From positions 62,001-126,000 of the forward strand of contig NZ_CP068983.1 in NCBI RefSeq assembly GCF_016801025.1: 64,000 nt of DNA, in the 5' to 3' direction. Shown piece by piece: positions 1 to 9,822 of this stretch. Made by a program: the position numbers and the translations under genes. The stretch's first letter is position 1; each line of letters opens with the position of its first letter. Under the pieces are notes generated by a model that was not told the origin of the DNA, did no database searches, and saw only the letters and a list, made by a program, of their open reading frames with translations. Origin of the DNA: Paradevosia shaoguanensis. GTDB taxonomy: Bacteria; Pseudomonadota; Alphaproteobacteria; Rhizobiales; Devosiaceae.

Positions 1-54
1 GAAGCCGAAATCCGTATGCGTGTGGTTGATGATCAGGAATTCTTTGACAGTCAT
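1..54 (-). CDS. N-terminal fragment of a GH38/DUF5054-like protein (cut by window edge)
   Basis: Only the first 18 codons are inside the window. The ATG at 52-54 (minus strand) is preceded by a GAGGAAG ribosome-binding site, and the peptide contains IINHTHTDFGF. An H-x-H-x-D-x-G signature next to the N-terminus resembles the metal-binding start of GH38 alpha-mannosidase-like and DUF5054 proteins. It starts 38 bp after the lactonase stop in the same direction, so the two are probably co-transcribed. The family assignment rests on this short motif only and is tentative. Confidence 0.45.
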   Translation of the reverse strand, partial: MTVKEFLIINHTHTDFGF

Positions 55-92
55 GGCTTCCTCTGCTGCGCCTTGGGCGACTGGACTGAAAT

Positions 93-1181
93 TCAGGCGA
101 ATTCGGCTAGCGCCACGGTCATCGGCGTGCCGACTTCCGTGTCGTTGCGATGGGTCAGCGCGCCGCTCTGGGCATCGCGCCGGAAGATGGTGAGGCGGTC
201 GGAATCCTGGTTGGCGACGATGAGGTGCCGCCCCGACGGCGACAGCTTGAGGTCGCGCGGCGTCACCCCGCCAGAGGGCGTACGGCCCACCGCATGCGGC
301 ATGCCGGTGGCCTCGTCGATCGCCAGCAACAGGATGTCGTCGGAAAGCCGCAGCGACACATAGAGGTGTCGCCCGTCGCCGCTGAGCGCGATACCCGCGG
401 GCTGGTCCTTGCCGCCCGCCGGCGGTTCGATCGGCAGCGAAGCCAGTTGCTCCAGCCGCCCGCTTGCCGCGTCGTAACGGAACGAGACAGCAGTCGGGAT
501 CAGCTCGCTGACGAGATAGAGGTGCCGCCCCGCGCCATCGAACAGGAAATGCCGCGGACCCAGCCCCGGCAGCAGCGCCGCATCGAGATCGGGCCGGCGC
601 GCCATCCCCGGCAATTCATAGGCAACCAGCCGGTCGATCCCGAGATCGGCCACGAACAGGAACCGTCCATCCGGCGAAGGCACCACGCAATGAGCATGCG
701 GCGCTTCCTGGCGCGCCGCATTGGGCCCCTTGCCCTCATGGCGCTTCAGGAATGAGGCCGGCGCCACGCTGCCATCCGCCCGCACCGGCATCACTGCGAC
801 ACCGAAATCCGGCCCGTCCTCCCGATGCCCGCCATAGCTCGCCGCGAACACCGTCTCGCCCACTGCATCGAGGCTCAGATGACAGGCCTCGAGCCCGCCA
901 AGCGGCTCGACATTGAGCAGCCGCAGCGTCTCCGAAACGGCATCGAAATTCAGCGCGGCCAGCGCGCTCTGCCGATGGTCCGGCGTCTCGGTGGTTGCGT
1001 AGAGGCTGCCGCCCTTCCCCGCCGCGATCCAGCTCGCGTCCTCGACGCGCAGCGGTGCTCCTATTGCGGTCAGCGTCCCCGCTTCGTCGTCGAACCGGAA
1101 GACCGAAATGCCCTCCCCGTTCGCGGCAGCGAAATGCGGCGCAGGCTGCGTGAGGCTGCCGGCAAAGGCGTAGAGGACCAA
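93..1181 (-). CDS. lactonase family protein (beta-propeller, 6-phosphogluconolactonase-like)
   Basis: About 362 residues with repeated blade-like stretches (for example PSPDGRFLFVADLG and LSPSGRHLIVANQD), typical of the seven-bladed lactonase (YbhE/Pgl) family, which hydrolyses sugar lactones in the cytoplasm. I place the start at a TTG (1179-1181) because an AGGGAG ribosome-binding site lies 7 nt upstream; the longer frame to 1241 would add an unrelated Arg-rich leader. It is divergent from the SDR gene and shares its promoter region. In a pathway with a sugar dehydrogenase and an acid-sugar dehydratase it would open the lactone formed by the dehydrogenase. The substrate is not determined. 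Confidence 0.85.
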   Translation of the reverse strand: MVLYAFAGSLTQPAPHFAAANGEGISVFRFDDEAGTLTAIGAPLRVEDASWIAAGKGGSLYATTETPDHRQSALAALNFDAVSETLRLLNVEPLGGLEACHLSLDAVGETVFAASYGGHREDGPDFGVAVMPVRADGSVAPASFLKRHEGKGPNAARQEAPHAHCVVPSPDGRFLFVADLGIDRLVAYELPGMARRPDLDAALLPGLGPRHFLFDGAGRHLYLVSELIPTAVSFRYDAASGRLEQLASLPIEPPAGGKDQPAGIALSGDGRHLYVSLRLSDDILLLAIDEATGMPHAVGRTPSGGVTPRDLKLSPSGRHLIVANQDSDRLTIFRRDAQSGALTHRNDTEVGTPMTVALAEFA

Positions 1182-1251
1182 GTCGAGTCTCCCTGCGTGA
1201 CGCGCCCGAACCGGCGGTTTTCTACCACCGCTCATCTCCACCGGAGCGCGA

Positions 1252-1281
1252 TTGACAACACTAGTATGCTAGCTCTACATT
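1252..1281 (+). promoter_or_regulatory. promoter with an overlapping GntR-type operator
   Basis: TTGACA at 1252-1257 is followed 18 bp later by TACATT at 1276-1281. Between them lies the inverted repeat CTAGTATGCTAG (1261-1272), whose TAGT-AT-GCTA core is one base from the TNGT-N-ACNA pattern recognised by FadR-subfamily GntR regulators. This promoter favours the ATG at 1309 over the TTG at 1285 as the SDR start. A repressor bound here would block RNA polymerase and could also affect the divergent lactonase gene. The likely regulator is the FCD-type GntR encoded at 7595-8338. Confidence 0.6.
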
Positions 1282-1308
1282 TCCTTGGCAAGAGCAATTG
1301 GGCGAGAC

Positions 1309-2097
1309 ATGAGCGATCCGAAAAACACAGTGCTGGTCACCGGCGCGGCTATGGGCATAGGCAAGGCAGTTGCCGAAAACCTCGTCGCCGCGGGCAAGTC
1401 CGTGGTCCTGATGGATGTGAATGGCGATGCGCTCGCCGAGACGGTCCGGGCCCTCGGCCCCCGCGCCGTCGCCTCCGTCGGTTCTGTCGCCAACGCCGCC
1501 GACAGCGAAACCGCCGTCGCTCTCGCGGTCGAGCGTTTCGGCGGACTTGGCGGCCTGTCCCATAATGCCGGCATCCAGCGTTACGGCGATGTCGTCACCA
1601 CGTCCCGCGAGCTCTGGGACGAGGTGATGTCGGTCAATCTCACCGGCGCATTCCTCGTCGCCAAGGCAGCAATGCCGCAACTGCGCCAGCACAAGGGCGC
1701 GGTCGTTCTCACCGCTTCGATCCAGGGCATGGCGGCGCAGAAAGGCGCGCTGGCCTATGTCGTGGCCAAGCACGGCCTCATCGGCCTCGTCACGGGCATG
1801 GCCATGGACGAGGCGGAGAACGGCGTGCGCGTCAACGGCGTCGCGCCGGGTTCGGTCGATACGCCCATGCTCCGCTGGGCCATCGGCCTCGATCCCGATC
1901 CGGCGAGCCTCGACGCCGTCATCGACGGCATGCATCCGCTCGGCCGGCGCGGCAAGCCGGAAGAAATCGCCTCCGTCATCGCCTTCCTGCTTTCGGACCA
2001 GGCCTCGTTCATGACCGGGGAAACCGTACGCGTCGACGGGGGTGTTCTCGCCCGCATCGCCGGCGCTCCCAAGCCAGAAGACCGGGTTCGTAAATGA
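1309..2097 (+). CDS. SDR-family sugar dehydrogenase
   Basis: A 262-residue classical short-chain dehydrogenase: TGxxxGIG cofactor loop at 11-18, NAG at 86-88, and the tetrad Asn110, Ser137, Tyr150, Lys154. The C-terminus carries the usual [10 protein letters not shown] motif. A TTG 24 bp upstream is in frame but precedes the expected transcription start, so ATG 1309 is used. The stop overlaps the next start by 4 bp (ATGA). Beside a lactonase, a glucarate-dehydratase-like enzyme and an aldose epimerase it most likely oxidises an aldose at C1 to its lactone. This role is inferred from context; SDR substrate cannot be read from the sequence. Confidence 0.88.
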   Translation: MSDPKNTVLVTGAAMGIGKAVAENLVAAGKSVVLMDVNGDALAETVRALGPRAVASVGSVANAADSETAVALAVERFGGLGGLSHNAGIQRYGDVVTTSRELWDEVMSVNLTGAFLVAKAAMPQLRQHKGAVVLTASIQGMAAQKGALAYVVAKHGLIGLVTGMAMDEAENGVRVNGVAPGSVDTPMLRWAIGLDPDPASLDAVIDGMHPLGRRGKPEEIASVIAFLLSDQASFMTGETVRVDGGVLARIAGAPKPEDRVRK

Positions 2098-3317
2098 AGA
2101 TCGTCGATATCAAGGCCACCACCGTCGCCCTGCCGCTGGAGGCGCCGCTTCGGCACGCCCATGGCGCGCATTGGGGCCGCTTCATCCGCACTATCGTCGA
2201 GGTGGTGACCGACGAAGGCCTCTCCGGCTGGGGCGAGCTGGGCGGCGGCGGGGAAGCCGCCGAGCAGTCCATCCGAGGGCTCCTGCCCTATCTCAAGGGT
2301 CACGATCCGCTCCAGCTCGAACAGCTGCGCTGGAAGATCATGAATCCGGTGGCAAGCCTCTACAACAACCGCATGCAGCTCCACGCGGCCATCGAGATGG
2401 CCTGCATGGACGTGGCCGGCAAGGCCCTCGGCATCCGCGCCTGCGACCTCATCGGCGGCGCCCTGCGCGAGAGCATTCCCTTCGCCAGCTACCTCTTCTA
2501 CCGCTATCCGGGCGAAGGCACCGGCCTCGGTGGCGAGGAAAGCGCGGCCGACATCGTCGCCGAGGCCAGGCGCCTCAAGGCCGCCCATGGCTTCACCACC
2601 CACAAGCTCAAGGGTGGCGTCTTCGCGCCCGACCACGATATCGAAGTATTCTCGGCCCTGGCCGACGCCTTCCCCGGCGACCGGTTCCGGCTCGATCCCA
2701 ACGGCGCCTGGTCGGTGGAAGAGGCCATCCGCGTGGCCGGCGCCATCGCCCATATCCGCAACGATTATTTCGAGGATCCCTGCCACGGGCTCGAAGGCAT
2801 GCGGCGCCTGCGCGACCGCATCTCGATCCCTACCGCCACCAATGCGGTTGTGGTCAATTTCGAGCAGCTCGCGGCCAATATCCGCCTCGAAGCGGTGGAC
2901 GTCATCCTGCTCGACACCACGTTCTGGGGCGGGCTGCGGCAGGCCTATCGCGCCGGGCAGGTGCTCGAAACCTTCCAGTTCGGCGCCAGCGTCCATTCCT
3001 CGGGCGAAGCCGGCATCCAGCTCGCCTCGATGCTCCATCTTGGCGCCGCCCTCCCCAATATGAGCTTCGCCGCCGACGCGCATTACCACCACCTGCTCGA
3101 CGACATCATCGTCGGCGGCAAGATGCAGTATGTCGATGGCCAGATCGAAGTGCCCAAGGGCCCGGGCCTGGGCATCGAGGTCGATCGCGACAAGCTCGAG
3201 CGCTACGCCGCCCATTTCCGCGAGGTCGGCGGCTATGCCTACGACCGCGACCCCCAGCGCCCCGATTGGTACGCCGTCCAGCCCGAGACGCGCTATGCCG
3301 AACCGGTGGCCAGGTAG
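2094..3317 (+). CDS. enolase-superfamily acid-sugar dehydratase (glucarate dehydratase-like)
   Basis: A 407-residue mandelate racemase/muconate lactonizing-type protein. The active-site series is visible: KLK at 171-173 (catalytic Lys pair), metal ligands Asp201, Glu227 and Asn250, and His301. Asn at the third metal position is characteristic of the glucarate dehydratase subgroup, in contrast to the Asp/Glu of most other branches. It would dehydrate an aldonate or aldarate to a 2-keto-3-deoxy acid. It is coupled to the SDR by an ATGA overlap and followed 9 bp later by the ABC ATPase gene. The exact sugar acid is unknown. Confidence 0.87.
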   Translation: MKIVDIKATTVALPLEAPLRHAHGAHWGRFIRTIVEVVTDEGLSGWGELGGGGEAAEQSIRGLLPYLKGHDPLQLEQLRWKIMNPVASLYNNRMQLHAAIEMACMDVAGKALGIRACDLIGGALRESIPFASYLFYRYPGEGTGLGGEESAADIVAEARRLKAAHGFTTHKLKGGVFAPDHDIEVFSALADAFPGDRFRLDPNGAWSVEEAIRVAGAIAHIRNDYFEDPCHGLEGMRRLRDRISIPTATNAVVVNFEQLAANIRLEAVDVILLDTTFWGGLRQAYRAGQVLETFQFGASVHSSGEAGIQLASMLHLGAALPNMSFAADAHYHHLLDDIIVGGKMQYVDGQIEVPKGPGLGIEVDRDKLERYAAHFREVGGYAYDRDPQRPDWYAVQPETRYAEPVAR

Positions 3318-3326
3318 GGGCGCGGC

Positions 3327-4412
<1,086 letters not shown>

Positions 4413-4450
4413 CAGCGGCGATCCGAGTGTAGCCACCAAGGGAGAGAGAA

Positions 4451-5683
4451 ATGTCACTCAGAAAGCTGATGGCCATAGCAGGCGTCGTGTCTGCCATGAC
4501 CATTTCGGTGGGCGTCGCAACCGCCCAGGATATCACCTTCTACAACGACAAGAACGGCTGGCAGGATGGGTTCACCGCCCTCACCAAGGGCGCGAGCGAG
4601 GCATCCGGCCTCAATGTCAAGGCCGAGCTGCTGACCCCGACCGACAAGTACCAGGCCTTCATCCAGTCCTCCGTCGCCGGCGGCAATGCCCCGCCGATCT
4701 TCACCTGGTGGAACGGCAAGCAGCTCGAAGCGCTGGCCGAGACCGGCGCCATCGCCCCGCTCACCGAAGCCTGGGACAAGGCCATCGCCGATGGCAATTT
4801 CTCTCAAGCCGAGCGCGAACTCGTCACCGTTGACGGCAAGCCCTATGCCGCCCTCCTCAACGTCGCCCGCTGGCCGGTGCTATACAACAAGCACGCCTTC
4901 GAAAAGGCCGGCATCGCCGCCCCGCCCAAGACCTGGGAAGAACTGCTCGACGCCTGCGAGAAGCTCAAGGCCGCCGGCTACGTCCCGTTCAATGCTCCCA
5001 ATGTCGGCGGCTGGATGGGCCTCATCTGGTTCTCCGAATTCATGATCCGTACGAGCCCGGATGCCTTTGTCGGCCTCACCGACGGCACCGTCCCCTATAA
5101 CGGCCCGGAAGTGCAGAAGGCCTTCCAGCTCTGGACCGATTTCTACGCCAAGGGCTACTACACCGACCCGCGCGAGCAGGACGACACCAAGTTCTTCGTG
5201 AACCAGCAGGCCGCGATGTTCCTGATCGGGGAGTGGATGGCCGGCTCGATCGCCGACAAGGGCCTCAAGCCCGGCGAGGATTTCGGCGCCTTCATCATGC
5301 CGACCGTCACGCCCGACGTGCCCAATTCCATTATCGTGGAAGCAGCGCCCATCGTCGTGTCGCAGAAGGCCCTGGCCGACAATCCGAACATGGCCAAGGT
5401 CGTCGACTACCTGATGACGCCCGAAGCCACCGATGCCGTCCAGATCTTCAACGGCAACCTCAAGGCCAAGCCGACCAACGCCATCATCGAAGAGGTCAAT
5501 AACCTCGTGGCCGAGGCCAAGCCGCGCAGCATCGTGCGCTGGTGGGAGGCCGTGCCGGCCGACCTCCAGGGCGATCTCGTCGCCCAGATGGGCGCCTTCA
5601 TGCTCAATCCTACCGCGGACAACGCCACCAAGGTGATGAACGACATGGAATCGCTCAACGCCGACTACTGGGCCAGCCGCTAA
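4451..5683 (+). CDS. sugar ABC transporter substrate-binding protein
   Basis: 410 residues with a Sec signal peptide (hydrophobic 5-25, probable cleavage after VATAQ) and the bilobed family-1 extracellular solute-binding fold. WARWP-type Trp/Arg residues and late WWEAVP resemble other sugar binders. GGGAGAGAG provides a strong ribosome-binding site just before the ATG. It follows the ATPase after 38 bp and is followed by a perfect 10-bp stem hairpin before the first permease, which is common for highly expressed binding proteins. Ligand unknown; probably a mono- or disaccharide fed into the oxidative pathway. Confidence 0.94.
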   Translation: MSLRKLMAIAGVVSAMTISVGVATAQDITFYNDKNGWQDGFTALTKGASEASGLNVKAELLTPTDKYQAFIQSSVAGGNAPPIFTWWNGKQLEALAETGAIAPLTEAWDKAIADGNFSQAERELVTVDGKPYAALLNVARWPVLYNKHAFEKAGIAAPPKTWEELLDACEKLKAAGYVPFNAPNVGGWMGLIWFSEFMIRTSPDAFVGLTDGTVPYNGPEVQKAFQLWTDFYAKGYYTDPREQDDTKFFVNQQAAMFLIGEWMAGSIADKGLKPGEDFGAFIMPTVTPDVPNSIIVEAAPIVVSQKALADNPNMAKVVDYLMTPEATDAVQIFNGNLKAKPTNAIIEEVNNLVAEAKPRSIVRWWEAVPADLQGDLVAQMGAFMLNPTADNATKVMNDMESLNADYWASR

Positions 5684-5694
5684 GCAATCCCGTG

Positions 5695-5719
5695 CCGGCC
5701 GGAGCCAGTCTCCGGCCGG
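5695..5719 (+). terminator. hairpin between binding-protein and permease genes
   Basis: CCGGCCGGAG and CTCCGGCCGG form a perfect 10-bp stem with a 5-nt loop, 11 bp after the binding-protein stop. There is no long U-run, so it is more likely a partial terminator or mRNA-stabilising structure than a full stop. It would raise binding-protein output relative to the permeases. Confidence 0.7.
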
Positions 5720-5743
5720 TCCCTTCCCCACGGAACGAGATCG

Positions 5744-6685
5744 ATGCCAGCCAAGGACTTTGCCCTTTCAGCCGAAATCCTCGCCGAATCCCGTCGCCGG
5801 GAGCGCGCAGCCGCGCGCCGCAGCGGGTCGGTGGCGCTGCTCTTCATTGCGCCGGCCGTGCTGATGGTCTTCGTCTTCCTGCTCGCGCCCGTGGTCTTCA
5901 ACGTCATCCTGAGCTTCACCAAGTGGCAGCGCTTCAAGGGACTCGACGAATTCGCCGGCACCAGCAATTACGAGCGTCTCGTCAACGTCCCCTATTTCTC
6001 CGAAGCCGTCTGGAATACCGCGCTCTGGGTCATCGGCGCCGTCACCATTCCCCTCGCCTTCGGTCTCGGCCTGGCGCTGCTCCTGCGCAACATGCCGCTG
6101 CAGGAGACCTTCAAGAGCCTCTTCTTCCTGCCGCGCATCCTGGCGCCCACCGCCGTCGGCACCATCTGGTATTACGTCTATGCCCCGCATGGCGTGATCA
6201 ACAGCCTCGTCTCGACCGCCACCGGGCAGCCCTATGATTTCGGCTGGCTCTACGATGCCGGCACCATCACGCCCGCCATCATCCTCACCTTCGCCTGGCA
6301 GACGCTCGGCATCACCATGGTCCTGCTGCTGCTCGGCCTCGCTGCGATCCCGCGCGATCCGATCGAGGCGGCGCGGGTCGATGGCGCCTCGTCCTGGCAG
6401 ATCTTCCGCCACGTGATCTGGCCGCTGCTGCTGCCCACGGTGCTCGTCGTCACCATCCTCAACGTCGCCGCCGGCTTCACCGCCTTCGACCTCCTCTGGG
6501 TCATGGCGTCCGACTATCCGGGCAAGCGCACGCTCTCGCTGGCCGTCTACATGTACTACGAGACCTTCTCCAAGAGCGGCTGGGCCTATGGCTCGGCCAT
6601 CGCGGTGGTCCTCAGTTCCATGGTCATCGTCGTCACCTGGGCGCTCGCCACGCTGCAGAGCCGCGTGCAGGACCGCATCCGTTAA
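5744..6685 (+). CDS. sugar ABC transporter permease (MalF type)
   Basis: 313 residues with six predicted membrane spans; an Arg-rich cytoplasmic N-terminus precedes the first span at about 28-50. The EAA coupling motif is EAARVDGASSWQIFRHV at about residues 207-223. It is the first of two permease subunits forming the inner-membrane pore with the downstream gene (12-bp gap) and the ATPase at 3327. Confidence 0.94.
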   Translation: MPAKDFALSAEILAESRRRERAAARRSGSVALLFIAPAVLMVFVFLLAPVVFNVILSFTKWQRFKGLDEFAGTSNYERLVNVPYFSEAVWNTALWVIGAVTIPLAFGLGLALLLRNMPLQETFKSLFFLPRILAPTAVGTIWYYVYAPHGVINSLVSTATGQPYDFGWLYDAGTITPAIILTFAWQTLGITMVLLLLGLAAIPRDPIEAARVDGASSWQIFRHVIWPLLLPTVLVVTILNVAAGFTAFDLLWVMASDYPGKRTLSLAVYMYYETFSKSGWAYGSAIAVVLSSMVIVVTWALATLQSRVQDRIR

Positions 6686-6697
6686 GCGAGGGATTTC

Positions 6698-7582
6698 ATG
6701 GCCGTCGATCTTTCAAATCCGGAATTCCTCGCCAGCCTCAAGGCCAGGGAGCGCCAGCGCTCCGGCAAGGGCATGGGCAGGTTCGCCCTCGCGCTCGTCC
6801 TGCTGCTGCTTTACCTGACGCCGTTCTACTATCTCTTCGTCACGGTCTTCAAAACCACGCCCGAATACGCGCAGAAGGGCGTGCTGGAGCTGCCGGATTC
6901 CCTGGCCCCGTTCATCGACAATGTGGTCCAGGCCTGGACCTTGGCCGGCATGAGCCAGGCCATGTTCAACTCGCTGACCTATAGCCTTTTCGGCTCGATC
7001 CTCGCCGTCGCGCTGGCGGCGGCCGCCGCCTATGGCCTCACGCGGCTCGGGCTGCGCAGCGCCAATGGCTGGTTCATGCTGATCTTTGCCGGCACGCTCT
7101 TCCCGTTCCAGATGTATCTGGTGCCGCTCTTCTTCGGCTATCAGCGGCTTGGCCTCATCAATTCATGGCTGGGCATGCTGCTCATCTATACCGCCATCTG
7201 CATCCCCTTCCCGCTGCTCGTGCTGCGCAATTCCTTCGCCACGATCAGCAAGGAGATCGACGAGGCCGCGCGCATCGAGGGCGCCAGCGAGTGGCGGGTG
7301 TTCCGTTCGATGATCGTGCCCAATGCCAAGGGGCCGCTGGTGGCCCTCTGCCTGCTGCAATTCACCTGGATCTGGAACGACCTGCTGTTCTCATCGATCC
7401 TGGCCAGCGGCAATGAAGTGCGCTCGATCATGACCGCCCTGCAATCGCTGCAGGGGACCTACGCGTCCACCGGTCCCAATGTGGTGGTGACAGCGAGCCT
7501 GATTACGAGCATACCCACGGTGCTATTGTTTATAGTGCTGCGCAAATATTTCATGTCGGGCCTGCAGCTTTCGACAAACTAG
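6698..7582 (+). CDS. sugar ABC transporter permease (MalG type)
   Basis: 294 residues, six predicted spans, with the EAA motif EAARIEGASEWRVFRSM near residue 190. Pairs with the preceding MalF-type subunit. The regulator gene follows after a short gap, which places regulator and transporter in one transcript. Confidence 0.94.
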   Translation: MAVDLSNPEFLASLKARERQRSGKGMGRFALALVLLLLYLTPFYYLFVTVFKTTPEYAQKGVLELPDSLAPFIDNVVQAWTLAGMSQAMFNSLTYSLFGSILAVALAAAAAYGLTRLGLRSANGWFMLIFAGTLFPFQMYLVPLFFGYQRLGLINSWLGMLLIYTAICIPFPLLVLRNSFATISKEIDEAARIEGASEWRVFRSMIVPNAKGPLVALCLLQFTWIWNDLLFSSILASGNEVRSIMTALQSLQGTYASTGPNVVVTASLITSIPTVLLFIVLRKYFMSGLQLSTN

Positions 7583-7594
7583 CCGGAGATTTTG

Positions 7595-8338
7595 GTGACA
7601 ACCGGGAAAGATACAGTGGCGGGATCAGAACCGAAGTTCGACAAGCGAACTTTGCACCGCTCCGACAGCGGTTCGATTGCCACGCAGATCTACGAGCTTG
7701 TGCTCAACCGCATCCTCGATATGGACCTCAAGCCCTTCCAGGAGCTTTCCGAGGCCCGGCTGGCCGCCGAGTTCGGCGTCAGCCGCACGCCGGTGCGCGA
7801 GGCCTTCGGGCGCCTCGCACGTCGCAACCTCGTCGATATCTACCCGCAGCGCGGCACGCTGATATCGCCCATCAGCATCCAGCGCGTCGCCAAGGCGCGC
7901 TTCATCCGGGATTCCCTCGAACGCCCGCTCGTGCGCCTGGCGGCGGAGAAGCTGGCCGAGCCGATCAAGACCCAACTCCAGCGCGAAATCGTCATGCAGC
8001 GCACCTTCGCCGAGCTGGGCGACGATCGCAATTTCATGGCTTCGGACGATCTCTTCCACGCCCTCATCGCCAAGGCCGCCGGTTTCGAGGCCATCTGGGA
8101 GGATCTGGGCGAGGCCAAGTTCCACATGGACCGCGTGCGGCGCCTGTCGCTCCTGAGCAAGGATCGCATGCTCGTCATCGCCGATGAGCACGAGGCCATC
8201 CTCCAGACTCTCATCGCGCACGACGCCAAGGGCGCCGAGACGCGGATCGAGCAGCATCTCGAATCTGTCTTCCGCGATCTCGACTCCATCCGCCGCGAGC
8301 ATCCCGATTACTTCGCCGACGAGATGCCGGCCCGATGA
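7595..8338 (+). CDS. GntR-family regulator, FCD (FadR) subfamily
   Basis: About 247 residues. The N-terminal winged helix-turn-helix (roughly 22-90) contains LAAEFGVSRTPVREAFGRL; the C-terminal all-helical FCD ligand-binding domain follows, with an Asp/His-rich segment (DDLFHALIAKAAG) typical of its metal-dependent effector pocket. GTG 7595 is preferred over TTG 7592 because the GGAG at 7585-7588 has better spacing. It lies within the operon, overlaps the epimerase start by 4 bp, and probably represses the operon through the palindrome at 1261-1272. Its effector is probably a pathway sugar acid; this is inference. Confidence 0.9.
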   Translation: MTTGKDTVAGSEPKFDKRTLHRSDSGSIATQIYELVLNRILDMDLKPFQELSEARLAAEFGVSRTPVREAFGRLARRNLVDIYPQRGTLISPISIQRVAKARFIRDSLERPLVRLAAEKLAEPIKTQLQREIVMQRTFAELGDDRNFMASDDLFHALIAKAAGFEAIWEDLGEAKFHMDRVRRLSLLSKDRMLVIADEHEAILQTLIAHDAKGAETRIEQHLESVFRDLDSIRREHPDYFADEMPAR

Positions 8339-9336
8339 GCCGCACCGTCCGCTTCGCCGGCAGTCACGTCTCGGGCGAGGTGCAGAGCCTTGCCGGCATG
8401 GCCGGGCCGATCCTCTTCGACATCGGCGGCGAACGCCCCGTCTCCCCGCTCGCCGTCGCCCCCTGGTCCGACGACCCGCCCGAGGAGCTCGCCAGGGTCG
8501 AACCGCTCCTCCAGCGCCTGCGCGGCGAATGGCCCTGCGTCCCCTTCGGCGTCCCCCAGACCCGCACGGACCTGCCGTCCGACTGGCTGCCGCCAGCCAT
8601 CGCCACTCCATGGCATACGCAGGCCCACGGCTTCAGCTCCCACCACGACTGGCAATTCGACAGCACGAGTGAGGGCCGCGTCGATCTCTCGATCGCCTAC
8701 CCCACCGACCACCCCATCGCGCGCCTGGAACGTACCGTCTCCGCGCGTCCCGGCCAGCCCGCCGTCGATTTCAGGCTCACCATCCATCCCCGGCGCGATG
8801 TCGAGCTGCCCATCGGCCTGCACCCGGTCTTCCGCCTCCCCGACGAGCCCGGCGCCGCCCGCCTCGTCCTCCCCGCGCAGGCCCGCGCCTGGACCTTCCC
8901 GGTCGACGTCGAACCCGGCCGCTCCGCCCTCGCGCCCGACCAGCGCGACCAGCCGCCTGCCGCACTCAACCGCGACATAACCCGACTGCCCTTTGCCCAA
9001 CCGAGCGAAGACCTCGTCCTCCTCACCGGCACGGGCGGCCGCGTGGCGCTCGAAAACCACGTCGAAGGCTACCGCGCCATCCTCACCTGGGACGCCGAAG
9101 CCCTGCCCTCATGCCTGCTCTGGATGTCCAATGGCGGCCGCCAGTTCTACCCCTGGAACGGCCGCTTCCGCGCCATCGGCATCGAACCCATATCAGGCCC
9201 GTTCGACCTGGGCCTAGCCCACGCGCTCAACAGGAACAGCCCGCTAGCCCGAAAGGGCATCCGCACCAGCACGGCGCTCAAGGCGAACACGCCCTGGACC
9301 ACAAGCTACGCCATAACCTGCGAACCGCTATCGTAG
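8335..9336 (+). CDS. aldose 1-epimerase family protein
   Basis: 333 residues resembling galactose mutarotase-like proteins: a beta-sandwich pattern, HPVFRLPD in mid-protein (candidate catalytic His) and a late Glu within the IEPISGPFDL segment. It would interconvert alpha and beta anomers so that the dehydrogenase receives its preferred form. Translation is coupled to the GntR gene by an ATGA overlap, and it is the last gene of the sugar operon. The divergent N-terminal region suggests a subfamily outside classical GalM. Confidence 0.82.
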   Translation: MSRTVRFAGSHVSGEVQSLAGMAGPILFDIGGERPVSPLAVAPWSDDPPEELARVEPLLQRLRGEWPCVPFGVPQTRTDLPSDWLPPAIATPWHTQAHGFSSHHDWQFDSTSEGRVDLSIAYPTDHPIARLERTVSARPGQPAVDFRLTIHPRRDVELPIGLHPVFRLPDEPGAARLVLPAQARAWTFPVDVEPGRSALAPDQRDQPPAALNRDITRLPFAQPSEDLVLLTGTGGRVALENHVEGYRAILTWDAEALPSCLLWMSNGGRQFYPWNGRFRAIGIEPISGPFDLGLAHALNRNSPLARKGIRTSTALKANTPWTTSYAITCEPLS

Positions 9337-9415
9337 CCGCTCGGCCAGCCATCCCTCTCCAGTCTGCCTCGGCCTCCGCACTCTGCCTCCATCTCCCACG
9401 CTGCCTCGCCCACTC

Positions 9416-9455
9416 TTCAACCCCCTTCAACCCCCTTCAACCCCCTTTAACCACC
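9416..9455 (+). repeat. 10-bp tandem repeat TTCAACCCCC
   Basis: Three perfect copies of TTCAACCCCC (9416-9445) are followed by a degenerate copy TTTAACCACC and another partial copy about 15 bp later. Simple-sequence array, pyrimidine-rich on the plus strand. Confidence 0.85.
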
Positions 9456-9490
9456 TTCCCCCCTTCAACCACCTCCCTCACCCCACCCCC

Positions 9491-9585
9491 GCACTTCCCC
9501 GGCCGAAGAGCCGGGGCCCACGGATACCTCCACTCGAGTGGAGGGGTGCAATAGGCCCCGGGTCTTCGCCCGGGGAAGTTCAGTG
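9491..9585. repeat. palindromic intergenic repeat, copy A
   Basis: Three hairpins in series: CCCCGGC/GCCGGGG, CCTCCACT/AGTGGAGG and CCCGGG/CCCGGG-type arms. The outer CTTCCCCGG and CCGGGGAAG also pair, so the whole unit can fold as a cloverleaf. The same architecture recurs at about 14379-14474, inside the MITE-like element. It is probably a chromosomal REP-like family. Confidence 0.75.
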
Positions 9586-9619
9586 AGCGTGGCGAGTTCT
9601 GGCGTAGCTAGTCTACAGC

Positions 9620-9721
9620 CGTGCTAGCTCTGGGGACGTGCTGGCTCCGAGGACGTGCTAGTTCTGCAGACTTGCCAACTCCGCCAGCGCCGTTAGTTCC
9701 GTAGGCGTGGAAACTTCAGCG
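9620..9721 (+). repeat. degenerate 17-bp tandem repeat array
   Basis: Six consecutive units of 16-18 bp: CGTGCTAGCTCTGGGGA, CGTGCTGGCTCCGAGGA and CGTGCTAGTTCTGCAGA are clear, then three more diverged units. The 17-bp period is constant through the first four units. No coding function is apparent. Confidence 0.7.
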
Positions 9722-9822
9722 TGAGAACCCCGAGTCCCAACCCGGACCGCCCCCCAACGCCTCCCTCCCCCTTGCGGGGAGGGATCGAGGGTGGGGGTAG
9801 CCCCAAGCTCCACACCCACCCC

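Larger units (their letters stand above)
9337..9822. other. repeat-rich intergenic spacer, no gene seen
   Basis: A convergent spacer between the epimerase and the oxidoreductase at 9823. It contains, in order, a C/T-rich 10-bp tandem repeat (9416-9455), a palindromic cloverleaf-type repeat (about 9491-9585), a degenerate 17-bp tandem array (9620-9721) and a short C-rich hairpin repeat (about 9763-9795). Open frames running through it are Pro/Arg-rich and have no ribosome-binding site, so I call none of them. Confidence 0.7.

Noticed and set aside
93-3215. Long antisense frames (for example 1755-3215 minus and 150-755 plus) of more than 200 codons
   Set aside because: High-GC codon bias leaves open frames opposite real genes; these have no family motifs, starts or ribosome-binding sites. 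The same applies to antisense frames throughout the window.
9622-9631. TGCTAGCTCT in the 17-bp array exactly matches part of the GntR operator region (1267-1276), suggesting decoy operators
   Set aside because: A 10-bp match without the palindromic partner half-site is weak and may be chance; other units of the array do not keep it.
9416-9721. Possible CRISPR array because of regularly spaced repeats
   Set aside because: Units are contiguous 10-bp or 17-bp tandem repeats without unique spacers, and no cas genes are present.
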